DNA of 60,000 bases. Source: Adiantum capillus-veneris. Taxonomy: Eukaryota; Streptophyta; Polypodiopsida; Polypodiales; Pteridaceae. Within the stretch, counting starts at the first letter, position 1. Each line of letters starts with the position of its first letter. Of the stretch, positions 9,928 to 22,760 are shown in pieces. The notes beneath the pieces are model-generated. The model worked only from the letters and a program-made list of their open reading frames with translations. It was not told the DNA's origin and ran no database searches. A program made the translations under genes and the position numbers. The stretch is taken from the NCBI GenBank assembly GCA_014529385.2, contig CM043962.1, positions 91,977,180 through 92,037,179 on the forward strand, in the 5' to 3' direction.

Positions 9928-10654
9928 GGTTTAGTTACATGATGCCTTTACCTCAAGAAGATCTCTTTCACTAGCAAAAAAGAGATTTTGAATCTTTCCA
10001 CGGACTTATTTTCCCTTCCATTCGTACCTCCATCCTCTTTTTACCACCTTCTTCTCCCTCCTCTCTTTGCGACCCTCTTTTTCTCTTTCTTCAATACATC
10101 ATCTTCTTCAACCAATAGAATCATTAGGAGATTTGAAAGGTCTTTTAGAGGGCCACATTGAAAAGAGAGGAAAAAAGTACATCCAATGAGTAGTAGTGCG
10201 ACATAACGTAGAAAATACATGTAGTTGGCGATTCAATATGCGAACCCGTTTCCAAGAGAGTCTGATAGCTGTCCAGGTACTGAGAGATAGTGACTTTACT
10301 ATACTCCTAAAAGCACCATGATTGTCCCTCTATAAGAAAAGCTTTTAGAATTCATTCTCCCTCTGATTAGAAGGCTATCTTTCTTGTTACTCTCAAAACC
10401 ATGGCTTCTTCTTCTTCCCGTCCAAAAACCTCTAGGGGTTGCTCTACTCTCCCCCCAACTTATCTCACCATGAGTCTACCAAGAAGGCCATGCACTAACA
10501 TAAGCTCTATTTCCATTTCAAACTCTTTCATCGTAGATATAAATAACAAGTGCAAAGGATAAGCAAAGGTTCTTGGGTTCTCATGTAGCAAGAAGGAGAA
10601 AAAGGTCCATTACAACAAATCTTTTTTGTTCTACATGGAAAGCAAGAGTGCTAG
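9928..10654. other. No recognisable gene
   Basis: Mixed sequence with a pyrimidine-rich stretch near 10020-10100. No ORF of note and no repeat signature beyond that. Confidence 0.4.
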
Positions 10655-11480
10655 ACTTTAACACTAGTTTGGTACCAAAAAAAGACACTTAAGTGTCCTT
10701 TTTTTTGCAAATTTAAATTAAATGCTACTTGCATTAGACAATGTATTTAAGAAATCCTCTTGGTATGCTTAAATATGTTAGCTAGAGGGTCTTTTAAAAA
10801 TATAACCTTGCAGTTTAGAAGCTACCATGATCAAGAACTATACTCATCAAGTTGATCCTCGTAAGTTTTTCGATGGATGCTTTGAAGAAATTGACTTTAT
10901 AAGCTCAAGAAAAAATGAACCGACATTGTGGAAAATTTTACGTGACTTCTCCATAATTGTGCTATAGATAATTGAAAGTTTCATGTGCAAAAAAAATTAC
11001 TTTAGAGTATATAAAAAAATTTAAAAAATTCTACGTTTTTGATATGGCCATGTTAAGCATATCGTTGTATATAAAGAAAAATATGTTTTTGATGTATTTG
11101 TGAGTTTTAGAAAGTGATACATTGCTTACCCTTTCCATTAACTATTTTGTAACACTAAGTACTAACACTTGGGTTTTATAAACATAAAAAGGGCCATCTC
11201 TAGAAAAAGATATAAGACTTTTATGATTTTTTTGGCAAAACAGCTTGAAATTTTACTAAAATTTATGACTTAAAACTCACCGTGATTCTCTCCATAGGGA
11301 TTGTATTTTGACATGGAGAAAATCTAGTGTTTCCTTTCCCTCATAACCAACTTATGGTAGAAGCAAGATGTAAAAAACTTCTTTCTAGATTGACAAATAA
11401 ATTGCCAAAACCTGGTAGGAAAAGAGGACACTAGTGTCTGAGGACACTTGAGTGTCTAATTACAAGACTCGTGTTAAAGT
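10655..11480. mobile_element. MITE-like element with terminal inverted repeats
   Basis: The ends are perfect 10-bp inverted repeats, ACTTTAACAC at 10655-10664 and GTGTTAAAGT at 11471-11480. Similarity continues inward with gaps to GACACTTAAGTGTCC on the left and the counterpart of GACACTCAAGTGTCC on the right, so the TIRs span about 45 bp. The 826-bp interior is AT-rich and has no ORF, as expected for a non-autonomous DNA element. I could not find a convincing target-site duplication, so the superfamily is open. Confidence 0.55.
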
Positions 11481-11650
11481 GAAAGCTGCTAAGAAGAATG
11501 TAAAAGAGATTTAATTCAATATGTTTTCACTCCCCCTGATGTGATTGCTCATGTGGTGATGTCTCAATGGTGCATCTCCACGATGCAGTTGTAAGCGGAT
11601 TCTATTGCAATGGCTCCTCTTACATTTAGCTCTCACATTTATATTTTTTA

Positions 11651-11764
11651 ATCCTTATTTTGTTCTCTTATATCTAGCTTTTCTAGATTTACAAAATTTT
11701 TAATCCTTATTTTGTTCTCTTACATCTAGATTTTTTTATCCTTATTTTGTTCTCTTACATCTAG
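11651..11764. repeat. Three copies of a 27-bp repeat
   Basis: Copies of ATCCTTATTTTGTTCTCTTA followed by YATCTAG start at 11651, 11703 and 11738. The spacing is uneven (52 and 35 bp). Confidence 0.85.
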
Positions 11765-12599
11765 ATTTTACATTTACAGATGTTTATTCTTCTTCATATG
11801 AGGAATCGAGGAGCCCATGGAGTGCATCATAGATATCATCTCTGCAACCCATGTTCACATTGGTGGCTTACAATATGCAGGAAGAACTAGCAAGAGCCTT
11901 GCAGATGAAGGTGCATTCTTTTACTAGGAACATTTCTACCAACTCAACCAAAGGAATAAAAAAGAAACATTGGTAAAGACTCCTCTACCAACCAACTAGA
12001 ACTACGTGGACTGGCAGTTCCTAACACAACATTGAATGAGTCATTGTGGAGTAAGCTTTACAAGGATGTACAAAAGTCTCCCCAAAACTTTGTACCCACT
12101 AAATTGGTCATGCTTACAAAACTCTATCCTATTAGTGTATTTCTTGAGCTTTTTCACACCTCCTATGTATATATTGCTAAAACTATGCCAATCTGAAAAT
12201 CCCTTGACTTTTCCTTCTGTGATAAGCTTCTCGATAGAGGATGGTATTTGAAAGAGGTGGATGGCAAAGTTTCTATGTGCCTATTGATCAAGGGTCAACA
12301 GGTTTGGAGAACAATGCTATCATATATGTGGAAGTGATGGATAAAGACCTCAACCTTGTGACAATGATCAGAATAAGGAAGCACTGTAACCTTCTCTAAC
12401 TCTGACATGACATAGTGGAGGAGACTGTGAACAATGAGCCCAACATTTTATTTTTTGTTGAGTGGATGCAACAAGTTTTCTATAGAGATATTTGTGACCG
12501 AGTTCAAATCGTTCCAATGTAGTAAATCTCATCTAATTCTCACAAAAAATGTATGTTTTGAATGAATAAAAATCTTTATTTCAATTGTGTATTAAAAGT
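11765..12599. other. No recognisable gene
   Basis: A few frames up to about 70 codons (for example 12036-12251), but no domain, splice-supported exon or transposon motif that I can name. Confidence 0.4.
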
Positions 12600-12600
12600 G

Positions 12601-12695
<95 letters not shown>
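12600..12695. repeat. TC microsatellite (about 48 units)
   Basis: A nearly perfect TC run of about 96 bp. Confidence 0.97.
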
Positions 12696-12698
<3 letters not shown>

Positions 12699-12974
12699 AC
12701 ACATCATTGGCACCAACTTGATAGCTACAAATAATTATTTTAATGTATAGGAGTGTTAGAATTTTGGAAAAATGGTTTGTAAACGAGGTGTACATTGGAT
12801 TTGGTAGGGAAGCAATGGCCCTTGATGACAACACAATTTTTTTGGCTATACACAAAATTGAATTTTTGATGTACAAACTACGACCATCACTGGCTTGAGG
12901 TTTTGGGTTTCTTCAAAGCCAAATAGCAACCCTGAACCGTGGAAGAAGAAAAATGCAAAAATTCCTTGGTGCGG

Positions 12975-13512
12975 CAACAAACAATAGCCTTGCGATTGTT
13001 GACCGAGAAAGTGTGCAACCCATTGTACTCTATGTCTTGTATATATGGATGTCAAAGCAAAAACCTTGGGGGGTGCACCTTCAAGAAACTATTCATATAA
13101 GATGCGTTCAAACGTATTAAAAAAACCCTTTACTCAAATGCTTAAGGTAATAATTTGACCCCCTTTTTGTTCTAAAACTTACGGGTTTTTCTCTAAAATC
13201 AATTTCAAAAACCCTTCTGTTAATATAATCTTGTTAAAATTTTAAACTTTTGGCAATTAAGAAACCCATTCATTTGAACTCGCGTGATAACTTACATGTC
13301 TTAGAGGCGAACCCCCCGAGGCTAAAACACTCCTTTGATGTCCAATTGATCAGTGTCTACAAACATTATGTGGAACAATAGCGTTGCGATTGTTGATTGG
13401 GAAAGTGCACAACCCATTGTACTCTATGTCTTGTATATATGGCTCTCAAAGCAAAAGCATTACATTGATGTCCAAAACGACCAGTCTCTATAAACATTGT
13501 GTGGAACATATG
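12975..13512. repeat. Interrupted direct repeats sharing an 80-bp core
   Basis: A core containing AACCCATTGTACTCTATGTC and TTGTATATATGG occurs near 12985-13055 and again near 13380-13450. A flanking segment (TGATGTCCAA...AACATTRTGTGGAAC) occurs near 13337-13376 and 13467-13507. The second core therefore sits in a direct repeat of about 130 bp. The first core is separated from it by about 270 bp of other sequence, which may be an insertion. Confidence 0.75.
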
Positions 13513-13519
13513 AATAGTT

Positions 13520-16008
13520 AGAAACTAGGATGACTCTTATATTTCACTACATTGTATATTATCGAAACAACCATGACTAGTTGGAGAAAAGGTCCATACT
13601 GGGTTTGACTATTCTTGAGGTTGTCCTGTCCAGTGTCGACATTGTCTTCTGATTTCTCAAGGTTCTCCTCCATCCCTTGTTCTTTCGAAGTTTGAAACTC
13701 TTGTGTTTCCACGACAGAGGACTCATCTTCTTTAGGTTTAGGGTCTTCTATTTGAGGTTGAGGTACTTTTGTTTGCATGGAAGATGACTCAGTTTGAGTC
13801 TTGGGAGTATCCATTTTTAAGAAAACTTGGTCTCCTTTCTCCTCCTCAACCCTTCTTTTTGCATGGCGAGTATCTTCCTCTTCCTCTTGTACCTTTTTTT
13901 TTAATCTTCCTTAGGCTTTTGAGGGAAGTGGTCTCCTGAAGAGGACTCTTTCATTTGCACTGGCTTAGGTATCTTGCCATTCATAGTCATTTTCACTTCA
14001 TGGTCATCCACAAAGCTATCTTCTGCATCCAAAGTTTGAGGATGTGAGATAGCTAGTAGATGCTGGATAAGTGTTGTGCAGTATTGTAGTAGATATTGAA
14101 AGGTGTATATTCTCAATGCACTCTACAAAATTAAAAGAAATTTTGATCAACTCTTCATTCTATACAACCAAAAAAATATTGTAATACATTGCAAAATGGC
14201 TACATTTGACATGAATGGCTTTAATGCAAAGTGGATCTACAATATGTACTCTACATGGAGGAGATGTCTCCATCCACATGAGATCACATCTGTTTGATTG
14301 AGTAGTGTAACATCATTTATGTCTGCCTTATACAATTAATAATTGTGAGATAGCTTTCCACATGCATGCAATAATCTCTTTATGTATCTCTAAAGGCACC
14401 AAATACTCATTTCAAAATCTGAACACTCTTAGTTTTAGTTCTCCATGGGCTCCTCAAACTGAATTGAGAGTCCAAACTACTAGCTTTTCAAGCTCAATGT
14501 ATATTAGGCACCATTGATTGTTGCTTATGTATGGAAAACAATCATTGTGACTTGGAGCATAGGATAATGAGAAAACCATCCGCCTAATGTACCATGAGAG
14601 GTGTTTTGCACTCAAAGAATCACTAATAGCTGGATTCAAAATACATATCTCACATTGGTGTTGTTGAGGAAGTTGGATCTGTGTTAAACTATAAACAAAA
14701 TATGCAAGTTAGTATCCGATCCAAAACTAGAAGCTAAGTTAGTTAAAGCAAGAGAATGGGACTTACTTTAGGTATATATATAGACATTAGACTCGGTTAT
14801 TTCTGCATCTAGATCCTTCAATATATTAATATCCACAGATTCAATTGCTAATTTCCTTGACCCATCTGCTATGGTATCTTTGCTGATAGTCCTTTTTTCA
14901 TTGTGGACATGATTTCACTATTACTCTCATCTATCTCATTATTGAATGCTGGCAAATAGATTTTCTTCTCAGCTTTTGTACCAATTTCCAACTTTCCTTC
15001 TCCTTTCCTATTGTGGCATCCCCATCATAATTGGATTTTCTTCTCAGCTTTCGCACCAATTTCCAACTTTCCTTCTCGCTTCCAATTGTGTCAATTTCAT
15101 CACAATTTGATTCTTGCTCGGATTTGGACCTGATGTTAAATTCATAGGCCACTTCTACAATTTTTAGTTTAGGTTGTGCCTGTGCTTTGATATGAGAAAA
15201 ATATCCCTCATTTTATTGTCAATGAAGGAGATTGTCATATCTTCACCTTATTCTCTTGAGGGTTTTGAGTCACTTCCCTTAATAGTGAACCGATGTCCAT
15301 GCGCAACAACAATGCAAATATCATTTTGGAAATGTTTGAGCTACCTCTTGAAGGACCAACAGAGGAACATTCTTCCACCTCATTGTGCTTGCACACCCTT
15401 CTTAACAATGGAACTCACAAGCCTCTAAAATGGTAGCTTGGATACACATAGCTCAATACTTTTTAAGCTTTCCTTGTTGCCCTAAACATCACCAAGCTTC
15501 TTTGAAATTTTCTCTGTCTTGGCACCTTCAAAATATTCATTGGCTTTCCAGGCTGCTTTTTTGACTGCCTAACCTACCCCCTTGTACCATTCTTTGAAAT
15601 TTCTTGCAAGTTCATGATCGTCTCTATCGTTTAGAGTCACATTCCACCAAAGAGAAGCATGCCGTCATTTGCTTGTTGCACATGTGATTTTGTCTCATTC
15701 GGTAACTTTTCTCCTTGAAAGTAGTAATCCAAGGATGATAACCAAGAGAGAAGCATACATGCATCCTTTTTTCCATCGTACTTTACAAAATTAACTGTCT
15801 TTTTAGATATCTTTTGTAGTTTTGTCTTGGCTTCAACATCCAAAGTATGCTTAATCACTTTGATAAGCCGCTTTTCTTCATTATCGTCTTCATGATTGCG
15901 CTTTTGGAGACTCTACTTCTATATCTTTTCAAGCTTTTGTTGAAGGAGATGACGTGCATTGTGTTCCTTTTCAATCTCTTCAAAAAGAACATCGGTCTTT
16001 TGATCCAT
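13520..16008 (-). pseudogene. Gag-like retrotransposon gene with acidic Lys/Glu-rich tail, decayed
   Basis: A minus-strand frame starts at 16008 with MDQKTDVLFEEIEKEHNARH and, after a frame change, continues IKHTLDVEAKTKL then KTVNFVKYDGKKDA, LSWLSSLDYYFQGEKLPNE and a GMLLFGGM end. This matches the plant retrotransposon Gag domain (F-x-G-x(n)-W-[LI]-x(2)-[LM]-x-x-Y-F-x(n)-A-x-x-x-L-x-G-x-A). Downstream minus-strand frames are charged (KESWKLVRKLRRKS repeated; KPKEDESSVVETQEF) and resemble a disordered tail. Several stops and shifts break it. No zinc knuckle, protease or RT follows in this orientation. It may be a gag-only or chimeric element. Confidence 0.5.
14959..15108. repeat. 75-bp in-frame tandem repeat inside the gag-like gene
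   Basis: Copies start at 14959 and 15034. On the minus strand each encodes EKESWKLV[RQ]KLRRKS. The 25-codon period preserves frame, so the duplication arose, or was kept, while the sequence was coding. Confidence 0.75.
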
Positions 16009-17470
16009 AACAAGAGAATATCTGTGGATGGTCATAGTTGGTTGACTCAGCAAAATAATAGTAAAATATAGCTGGAAATCTAAAATATATATGCAATAGT
16101 TAAATTTGCAAAAAGAAGAAATAATATAAGAAAAGAAATAAGATGATATGTGTGTATGTTGAACGAGCCAGAAAAATTCCAAGAAGACCTTGAGTGAATA
16201 TGCAATCCTTTAAACAATCCAAAACTATGGATAGAGGCAGATGAGAGAGTGTGTGATGATTATAGGCACTTTGATTGATATTATGGTTGATTTTCAATAC
16301 TTAGTGATTGACCTTTGAGAGTGTAAGTGATGTATGAATTTCCTTTGTTGCTTTTCTCCAATTGCTTGCATCATTTTTTTCAAAGTAAGTTGCCCAAAGT
16401 TGTGATTGAAACTATTGAGATGAGGAAGGTTGTTGTTCTTACACCTATAACAAATAGAGAGCCTTCCAAACATAATATCATGCTTAGATTTAGTTAATTT
16501 TTCCACAAAAAGCACTCTTGTTTGCTTCTACACATTGTTTGGAGCATTTTCAAAGCTCTAAGACCACTTTCGCTTCCTGGAATCTTCCCAACACTTTCAA
16601 CACAGTTTTCATTAATCCAACAATATAAGTTTAGAAAAGAAAATTGATTGAATAATCACATCAAATAATGGGAACAACATAAACAAGAATCAAAACACAA
16701 TCAATATGATTGAGTACTTGCCTTCCACCTCTTTATTCATCTCATGGAGCATGAATTACAATAAGATAAATCTATGAAAGATAAGGGAGCATGAGCAACT
16801 CAATTAAGAGAGTGTATACCATGATTAAGAGAAAAAATTAGCATAAAAGAGGGCAAATGTGTATCTTTTGCAGCTTTGCTCTGATGGAGATTCTGGTGTC
16901 TTAGTTGGATTTGAAAGGGGGATAAAACACTAAGTCACCTGATCAGGACTCTCTAGAGTGCTCATCTTCCTCGTGAACAGTCAAGAAGATGCTTCTTGCT
17001 TAAAACGTATGGTACACACAAAGACACGATTTTGGGATTCTCTTTCTTTCTCCATGCATGCACCCAAAATAGAAGACGTGGTTGCTTTTCTCTTAAATTT
17101 TGAGAATAGTAGGTAAAAGAGAGTTCAATTTACATTGATTTTTTTACATGGTTTTTGAGAATATAACATAAGTAAAATTGATAAAATGTCCAAAAGTAAT
17201 GATAACATATATACATGTTAAAAGTTGCAATTTTCTTTCTTCCTACAGCAAAAGCGAAGAGACATTTTTTACATGCTAATACATACACGCACATTATTCT
17301 AATGCTCATACATACACGCACATGCTAATACATACACGCACATTATTCTAATGCTCATATACTAACTACATAATTGAATTAAAAAAACTATTTTATCTCC
17401 TTCTACAATGCGCAGGAAAGCATCCTTTACAAGCTACTACATGCACCGTAGGGATAAAGACCATATATAT
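16009..17470. other. Upstream of the gag-like gene; no gene recognised
   Basis: Mostly AT-rich, with short frames only. On the minus strand CCATCAGAGCAAAG near 16872-16885 resembles the end of a Met-tRNA primer-binding site (TGGTATCAGAGC), which would fit a leader upstream of the gag-like gene. No LTR pair was found to back it. Confidence 0.3.
17275..17370. repeat. 49-bp tandem repeat
   Basis: GCTAATACATACACGCACAT recurs at 17275 and 17324, with nested shorter copies of CATACACGCACA. Confidence 0.85.
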
Positions 17471-17705
17471 ATAACATCAAAAAAACATATATATTTTTTG
17501 GATTGACCATGGCTCCATTTCCACTGTTTTCTTCTTTGAGAGAAAACCATATATACAAAAGACAAAAAAAAAACATAGTGAGAAGATATACATTTTCTTG
17601 GACTCTATCTCTTTAGCATATGAGTAGAAGCTCTGTATCTCTCTAGCTCTCTGGCTGTTTAACAAATGATCATAATATCACACCCTCTCACTTTTTTAGA
17701 TCTAA
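17371..17705. other. No recognisable gene
   Basis: AT-rich intergenic sequence without coding or repeat signatures beyond short A runs. Confidence 0.4.
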
Positions 17706-17952
17706 GAACTCTCTCTCTCTCTCTCTCTTATCATGAACCACAATGATCTATTTAACCGTTGGTTTCATGCATAGCCCCCTGCCAAATTAAATCGTTATGC
17801 TATTAAATATATCATACGTGTTGAATTTCTTTTGGTCACATTTTCGCCAAAGACGAGATACCACATTAGGTAGCTATGGAGGAAAATTTGTGGGAGAACT
17901 CTAGCTACACTCTAGCATCCATTGGCAAAAGGGAAGAGAGAGCAAAGTCCAC

Positions 17953-18017
<65 letters not shown>
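17706..18017. repeat. TC (17706-17729) and AG (17959-18017) microsatellites
   Basis: Two dinucleotide tracts separated by about 230 bp of ordinary sequence. A 60-codon frame across the second is a repeat artefact. Confidence 0.9.
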
Positions 18018-18019
<2 letters not shown>

Positions 18020-18443
18020 ATTTCTTATCTTGAGGTAACAACTCCTTCATCACAGTAGCAAAGCAACTATACCTTGAGTTGGAGAAGATTTCAAGTAGCA
18101 TTGATATGAATAAGTTATTTGCTTACATTTACATGTACAAGACTTAGCTTGGCTTCCTCTAGAAGCTCCACAAGCCAGCAGGTAAACAATGGTTGAAGAG
18201 ATATTAAGACACACACATGGTGTAGTTTGTTTATTTGTATGATGAACATTTTTGGAATTAAGAAAACACACGCATGCACGCACACATAGGCACCCACACC
18301 CCAAACACGTGGTATATGATTTTGAATATAGACCATACATATTATGTATATATTCTAAATACAGATCTTTTCCTCTCCTAATGGCACGGGTGTGACATTC
18401 TACTCATTCTAAAAGCTCCTCCGCATGCCATAGTGCCACTCTT

Positions 18444-18585
<142 letters not shown>

Positions 18586-18839
18586 ATTATCGTCCTCAGA
18601 AGTAAAATATGACCTATGGGACCAAAGTTACATGTGATGTAGGATGAAGTACTTTCTTCCTTCTCAATACAAAGAGAAAGCTAAACATGCATTGGATACT
18701 CTTCAATCTAGGACACGAAAAAGTGCCACATAATACACATACATATTTTAGAAAATTCTAGTTGCTCTTCAAAATGTAGAAAGAAAATCTCGCTTTACTT
18801 TCAAATGCAAATATACTGCCATCTTTAAGTATACTTTGC

Positions 18840-19790
18840 ATATTGCGGTCATTGGAAAGATCTATTTCTTTAGCTCATGATGCTGAAGCTACAAAAGTTA
18901 GAGACCCAACTCTAAAAGGGTCACCAATAAAAAAATGTTATCCTTCTCTTCCACCAATCGCAAATCCTACTTCTCCTCAACCAAGGACCAATGACACCAA
19001 TGGACAACAATGGATACAACCTTACGATCAATATCGATCATAATCAAGAAATTTCAATCAAAATGGTTTTGAAAAAAAGAAGGTAAATAACAATGGTTCA
19101 AGTAATGTTTTTAAATCTTCATCTTTTCCTTTCTTAAGGTCACAGATGAAGTCTCCACAAAGTTTAAACATCAACAATAATGGCAACAAGAATAATGGAA
19201 AACTTGATATGAAGATTGTTGTTCGCTACACTCGTCACAAGATGGAACCATACAACTAACAAGTGTCCTGAACACAAATTCGCACCTTCCTCACACTTTA
19301 TTGAGGGGATTGAAGATGATATTGACCATCAAGTGTACAACATGGAGATGGAGTTCAACATTGTCAACACTTTTGAAGTTAACAATCAAGAACCTCAAGG
19401 TAGCTCACACTAACAAGATCACACAGATACTCCTACTTTTTAGGTACATAGTCTCTTATGTAGAAGAGTTAAAATTGGTGACGATGCTTTTAAGTTATTG
19501 CATGATGATGTAAGCACATATGATTTCATTACTACACGTGCTACACAAAAGTCAAAATTGCATATGACTCCCATGAATATAAAGTAAAAGTAGCTTTCCA
19601 AGGAATCAAAATAAATTGTACATTTATGGTAAAAAAATTGCAATATCAATTTGGAGACTTCATTCAATCACAATATTTCTTAGTAGCACCTTTGCAAAAA
19701 ACATATTTAATTTTGGGTATACCTTGGACACATCATTTTAATCCAAAGAGTGACTATGACAAGTATACACTTTCACATTACAAGCTAACC
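18840..19790 (+). pseudogene. Gypsy gag C-terminus and protease relic
   Basis: The frame from 18843 begins RSLERSISLAHDAEATKV, matching the end of a gypsy Gag domain, followed by a Pro/Asn-rich linker. A zinc-knuckle remnant (TNKCPEHKFAP, about 19256) has lost its first cysteines. Protease-flank sequence with VKVAFQGIKINCTFMV and YLILGIPWTHHFNP follows near 19580-19740; this last string corresponds to the D-[IV]-[IV]-L-G-M-x-W-L segment. Stops and shifts occur every few tens of codons, so it is a dead copy. The next domain on this strand is RNase H near 20120, so the RT is deleted or unrecognisable. Confidence 0.65.
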
Positions 19791-20099
19791 AAAAGGTAGA
19801 ACTAGAACTCCTTTTTAGTCACACTCAGGCTAAAAGGTTAGCTCAAAAAGATAGCAAACAATTTTTTGGTTCTCATCAATGAGATTGAAGCACACGAAGA
19901 TCAATTGTCTCCATCTCAAGGGAACTTTTTGATGAAATATGAAGAAATTTTTACTGAAGATCTACCTTCAAGATTACCTCCTTTTAGAGTGTGGATCCTA
20001 AGAAGACTCATTGTATTAATGGCTTAGACCTCAATATATTCATGAGATTTATTCTTTTCTTGGTTTTTGTAGTTGTTATAAAAATTTCATTTGAAAATT

Positions 20100-21990
20100 T
20101 TTATATTTAGCTTTACCACTGACAAACCTTTAAAAAAAAAACACATCTTTCACTTGGAGTGAAAAACATCAAATTTTTTTCGAGACACTTAAATGTATGT
20201 ACTCACACATGCTCTTGTTTTATAAATTTCCAATTTCAAAAGACCCTTCCCTTTGGTTACAAAAATTTATTCTAGTGGGCATGGATTGGTGCTGTATTAA
20301 TGTAAGGTAATCATCCCATTGCATATCAAAGTAGAAAGATGAAACCTAGTGAACTCAATTATAGGACGAATTGCTAGCCCTTGTGCATGGTTTTAAATTG
20401 TGAAAATATTACTTGATGGGATTTGAATTTTTGATTAAAATTGATCAATAAAACATTCATCATTTGCTTTCACAACCAACTACCTTTGATTGTCATAAAA
20501 TTTGGGCATCATTGATTCAAAGTTTTAGTCGACTCATTCAGTATCAACCAATGCATCAAAATAAGGTTGCATATACATGCCATCAATTCATGATATTTTT
20601 GCTATGTCTGTTGAAAAATTTTCAAACATGATTGATACTTATGCTCATGACTTTTACTTTGCTGATATTTATGCTTACTTTTGTAACCATATATCTTTTC
20701 TTTATGTGCAACACTCTTTCTTTAAAGGGTATTTTTTCTTTGAAAAGCGATTGTGTGTAATCATTGCATTTCGTCAACTTCTCCTTAAAGAGTCCCAATA
20801 AACCACCTTATATAGTCCCATGTGGGATTTCCACAACTATTCACATCAAAGAATATCAATTTTATTGGACCTCCCTTCGAAAAGATGTTGTTACATATGT
20901 TGTACAATGTTTTGTTTGTCAATGCATCAAGCGTCATCATGGTAAGCAATAAGGTTTGTTAATGTCTTTACCTATTTCTAACTCTCCATAGAAATATATT
21001 TCTATGAATTTTTAAACTAGATTTTCACTCACTTATGCACTAAACGATATGATTTGGACCATCGTGGATAGATTCAGCAAATAGACTTACTTTCTACCAT
21101 GTAAGAAGATCCTCTCAGCTAAGCAAGCAGCTCTATTATTTCTTAAGCATATTTTGTTTCACATGGAATGCCTAAATCTATTATATTTGATCAAAATAGA
21201 ATTTTTTGCAATCATTTTTGATGACACTCTTAACAAATTTGGGTACTCAAATAGACCACTTCTACATTTCATCCAAATTCTAATGGACAAACCAAAGAGA
21301 CCAATAGCACCATTCTAGATCTTTTATAGACATACTCTCATGGGAGACCAGGAACATGAGACACGTACATCCACTTGCTTTGCTTTTCATCATACAACAA
21401 CACTCCTCATTCATCCATAGAGAAATCACCATTTCAAATTGTATATGCGTACTCATTGACTACTCCTTTATCTTACATTTCTCATGAAGTACCACATGCT
21501 GATGAAATCGCTCGACAACACACCCAAAATCTTAGAGCAAGGAAATTGATAAAGCACAACATGCATATATGAAAAAAAAAAAGAGAGAACCCGTGGAATT
21601 CAAAAAATGAGAATCTGTGATGCTTTGCATTGAAAAAAGACATCTTAAGAGTATAAAGACCAAACCTATTGTCAAGTTATCAACATGGTATTATGGTCCT
21701 TTAAAATCATTGAACATATCAATGATAGTTCTATTTATTAGCTCTCCTTGACTCTTGAAAAATTTACAACATATTTCACATAAGTCTTCTTTGTCCTTTT
21801 AAAGGTTCTCTACTATCACTCCCTATCACTAATGATTTATCTTTTTTAGAAGAAGATTATGAAATCCTTGTACCTAAGATCATCCTAGATCATCAAGACT
21901 CTTTGACACGTAATGGTATGCTGCATCACAAGTCTTAAGTATAAGAATCATGGCCTAAAAGTGCCAATTGGATACTAAGATTTTTCCACT
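20100..21990 (+). pseudogene. Gypsy RNase H and integrase relic
   Basis: FTWSEKHQIFFETLK (about 20140) is the linker before RNase H. LLALVHGFKL, YYLMGFEFLIKIDQ and IQYQPMHQNKVA mark RNase H remnants, with the catalytic residues mostly lost. The integrase zinc-binding tail YWTSLRKDVVTYVVQCFVCQ (about 20853-20920) keeps the C-x2-C pair. The core has IWTIVDRFSK (about 21055) and MECLNLLYLIK. The window 21375-21570 encodes YNNTPHSSIEKSPFQIVY, the integrase [YF]-N-x-x-x-H-x-[ST]-x-x-x-[ST]-P-[FY] motif. The frame changes repeatedly. It is clearly the 3' half of the element whose gag begins at 18840. Confidence 0.75.
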
Positions 21991-22069
21991 CTCATCCTAG
22001 TATCCAAGAAGCATATCAAACTTCTAGAAGCTTAAAGTTTTTATTCTTTACCTGAGGTTTTCCCTTTGG

Positions 22070-22249
22070 CTGTGATGATTGTGGTATTTCATACCTAAGG
22101 TTTTCTCTTGATAGTTTATTTAATGATCATAATTTAATGCTAAGTTTTGCCCTTTGTTGGTTGTGATGACTGTGGTATTTCATACCTAAGGTTTTCCCTT
22201 TGATAGTTTATTTAATGATAATTTAATGCTGAGTTTTACCCTTTGTTGC
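22070..22249. repeat. 91-bp tandem duplication downstream of the gypsy relic
   Basis: Copies at 22070-22160 and 22161-22249 share TGTGATGAYTGTGGTATTTC and ATACCTAAGGTTTTC. The position just after integrase suggests a 3' non-coding or LTR-edge duplication. Confidence 0.85.
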
Positions 22250-22760
22250 TACAAACGGAAACATGGCTGCCCTGCAAAATACCCAAGATAACACAATATC
22301 TAGCATAAACCGACAAATCTGCATACTTGGCAATTTCCATAGCACATAAACCGTGACGTACGCGAACAGAGTGAGACAGCGCGCAAGAGAGAAGAAGAGA
22401 ACATACACAGGCGCACCTCCTAGAGTGGAGTGCTACGCCTGGCACGGCGAGAGAGAGGAGAAGAGAGGAGAGAAGAATACACAGACACTGGGTGCAATCT
22501 CCCCCCGTGCAAGAGTGACCATTTTCCTCTTGCACGTATTTGTTATATAGATTTCTTGAATGGTCAAATTGGTTACAAACTGGCCGGCCGGTTATAAATG
22601 GCCAAAGCTCATAAAAGAGCACTTGAATAATAAAATGTACATGATATACATATCCATTCGCATAGGCCAAGCTGGGTCTAGTCTTTTCCATCTGTCAGCT
22701 GTAATAAATAATAAAATATCAATTCTATAACATACCTCTCCGTTGGAAAGCAACTGTCCT
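22250..22760. other. GC-richer segment, no recognised gene; possible LTR edge
   Basis: Base composition rises between about 22350 and 22520 (many GCG and GAGAG strings). A 151-codon minus-strand frame (22691-22236) is Cys/Leu-rich without a domain, and I do not call it a gene. Near 22735 the minus strand reads QLRTVAFQRRGML, which resembles the tail seen at the end of some gypsy polyproteins, but nothing upstream supports a minus-strand pol. Confidence 0.3.

Noticed and set aside
22236-22691. 151-codon minus-strand frame
   Set aside because: No domain, biased Cys/Leu/Ser content, and no splice or homology support. It sits in a probable LTR edge.
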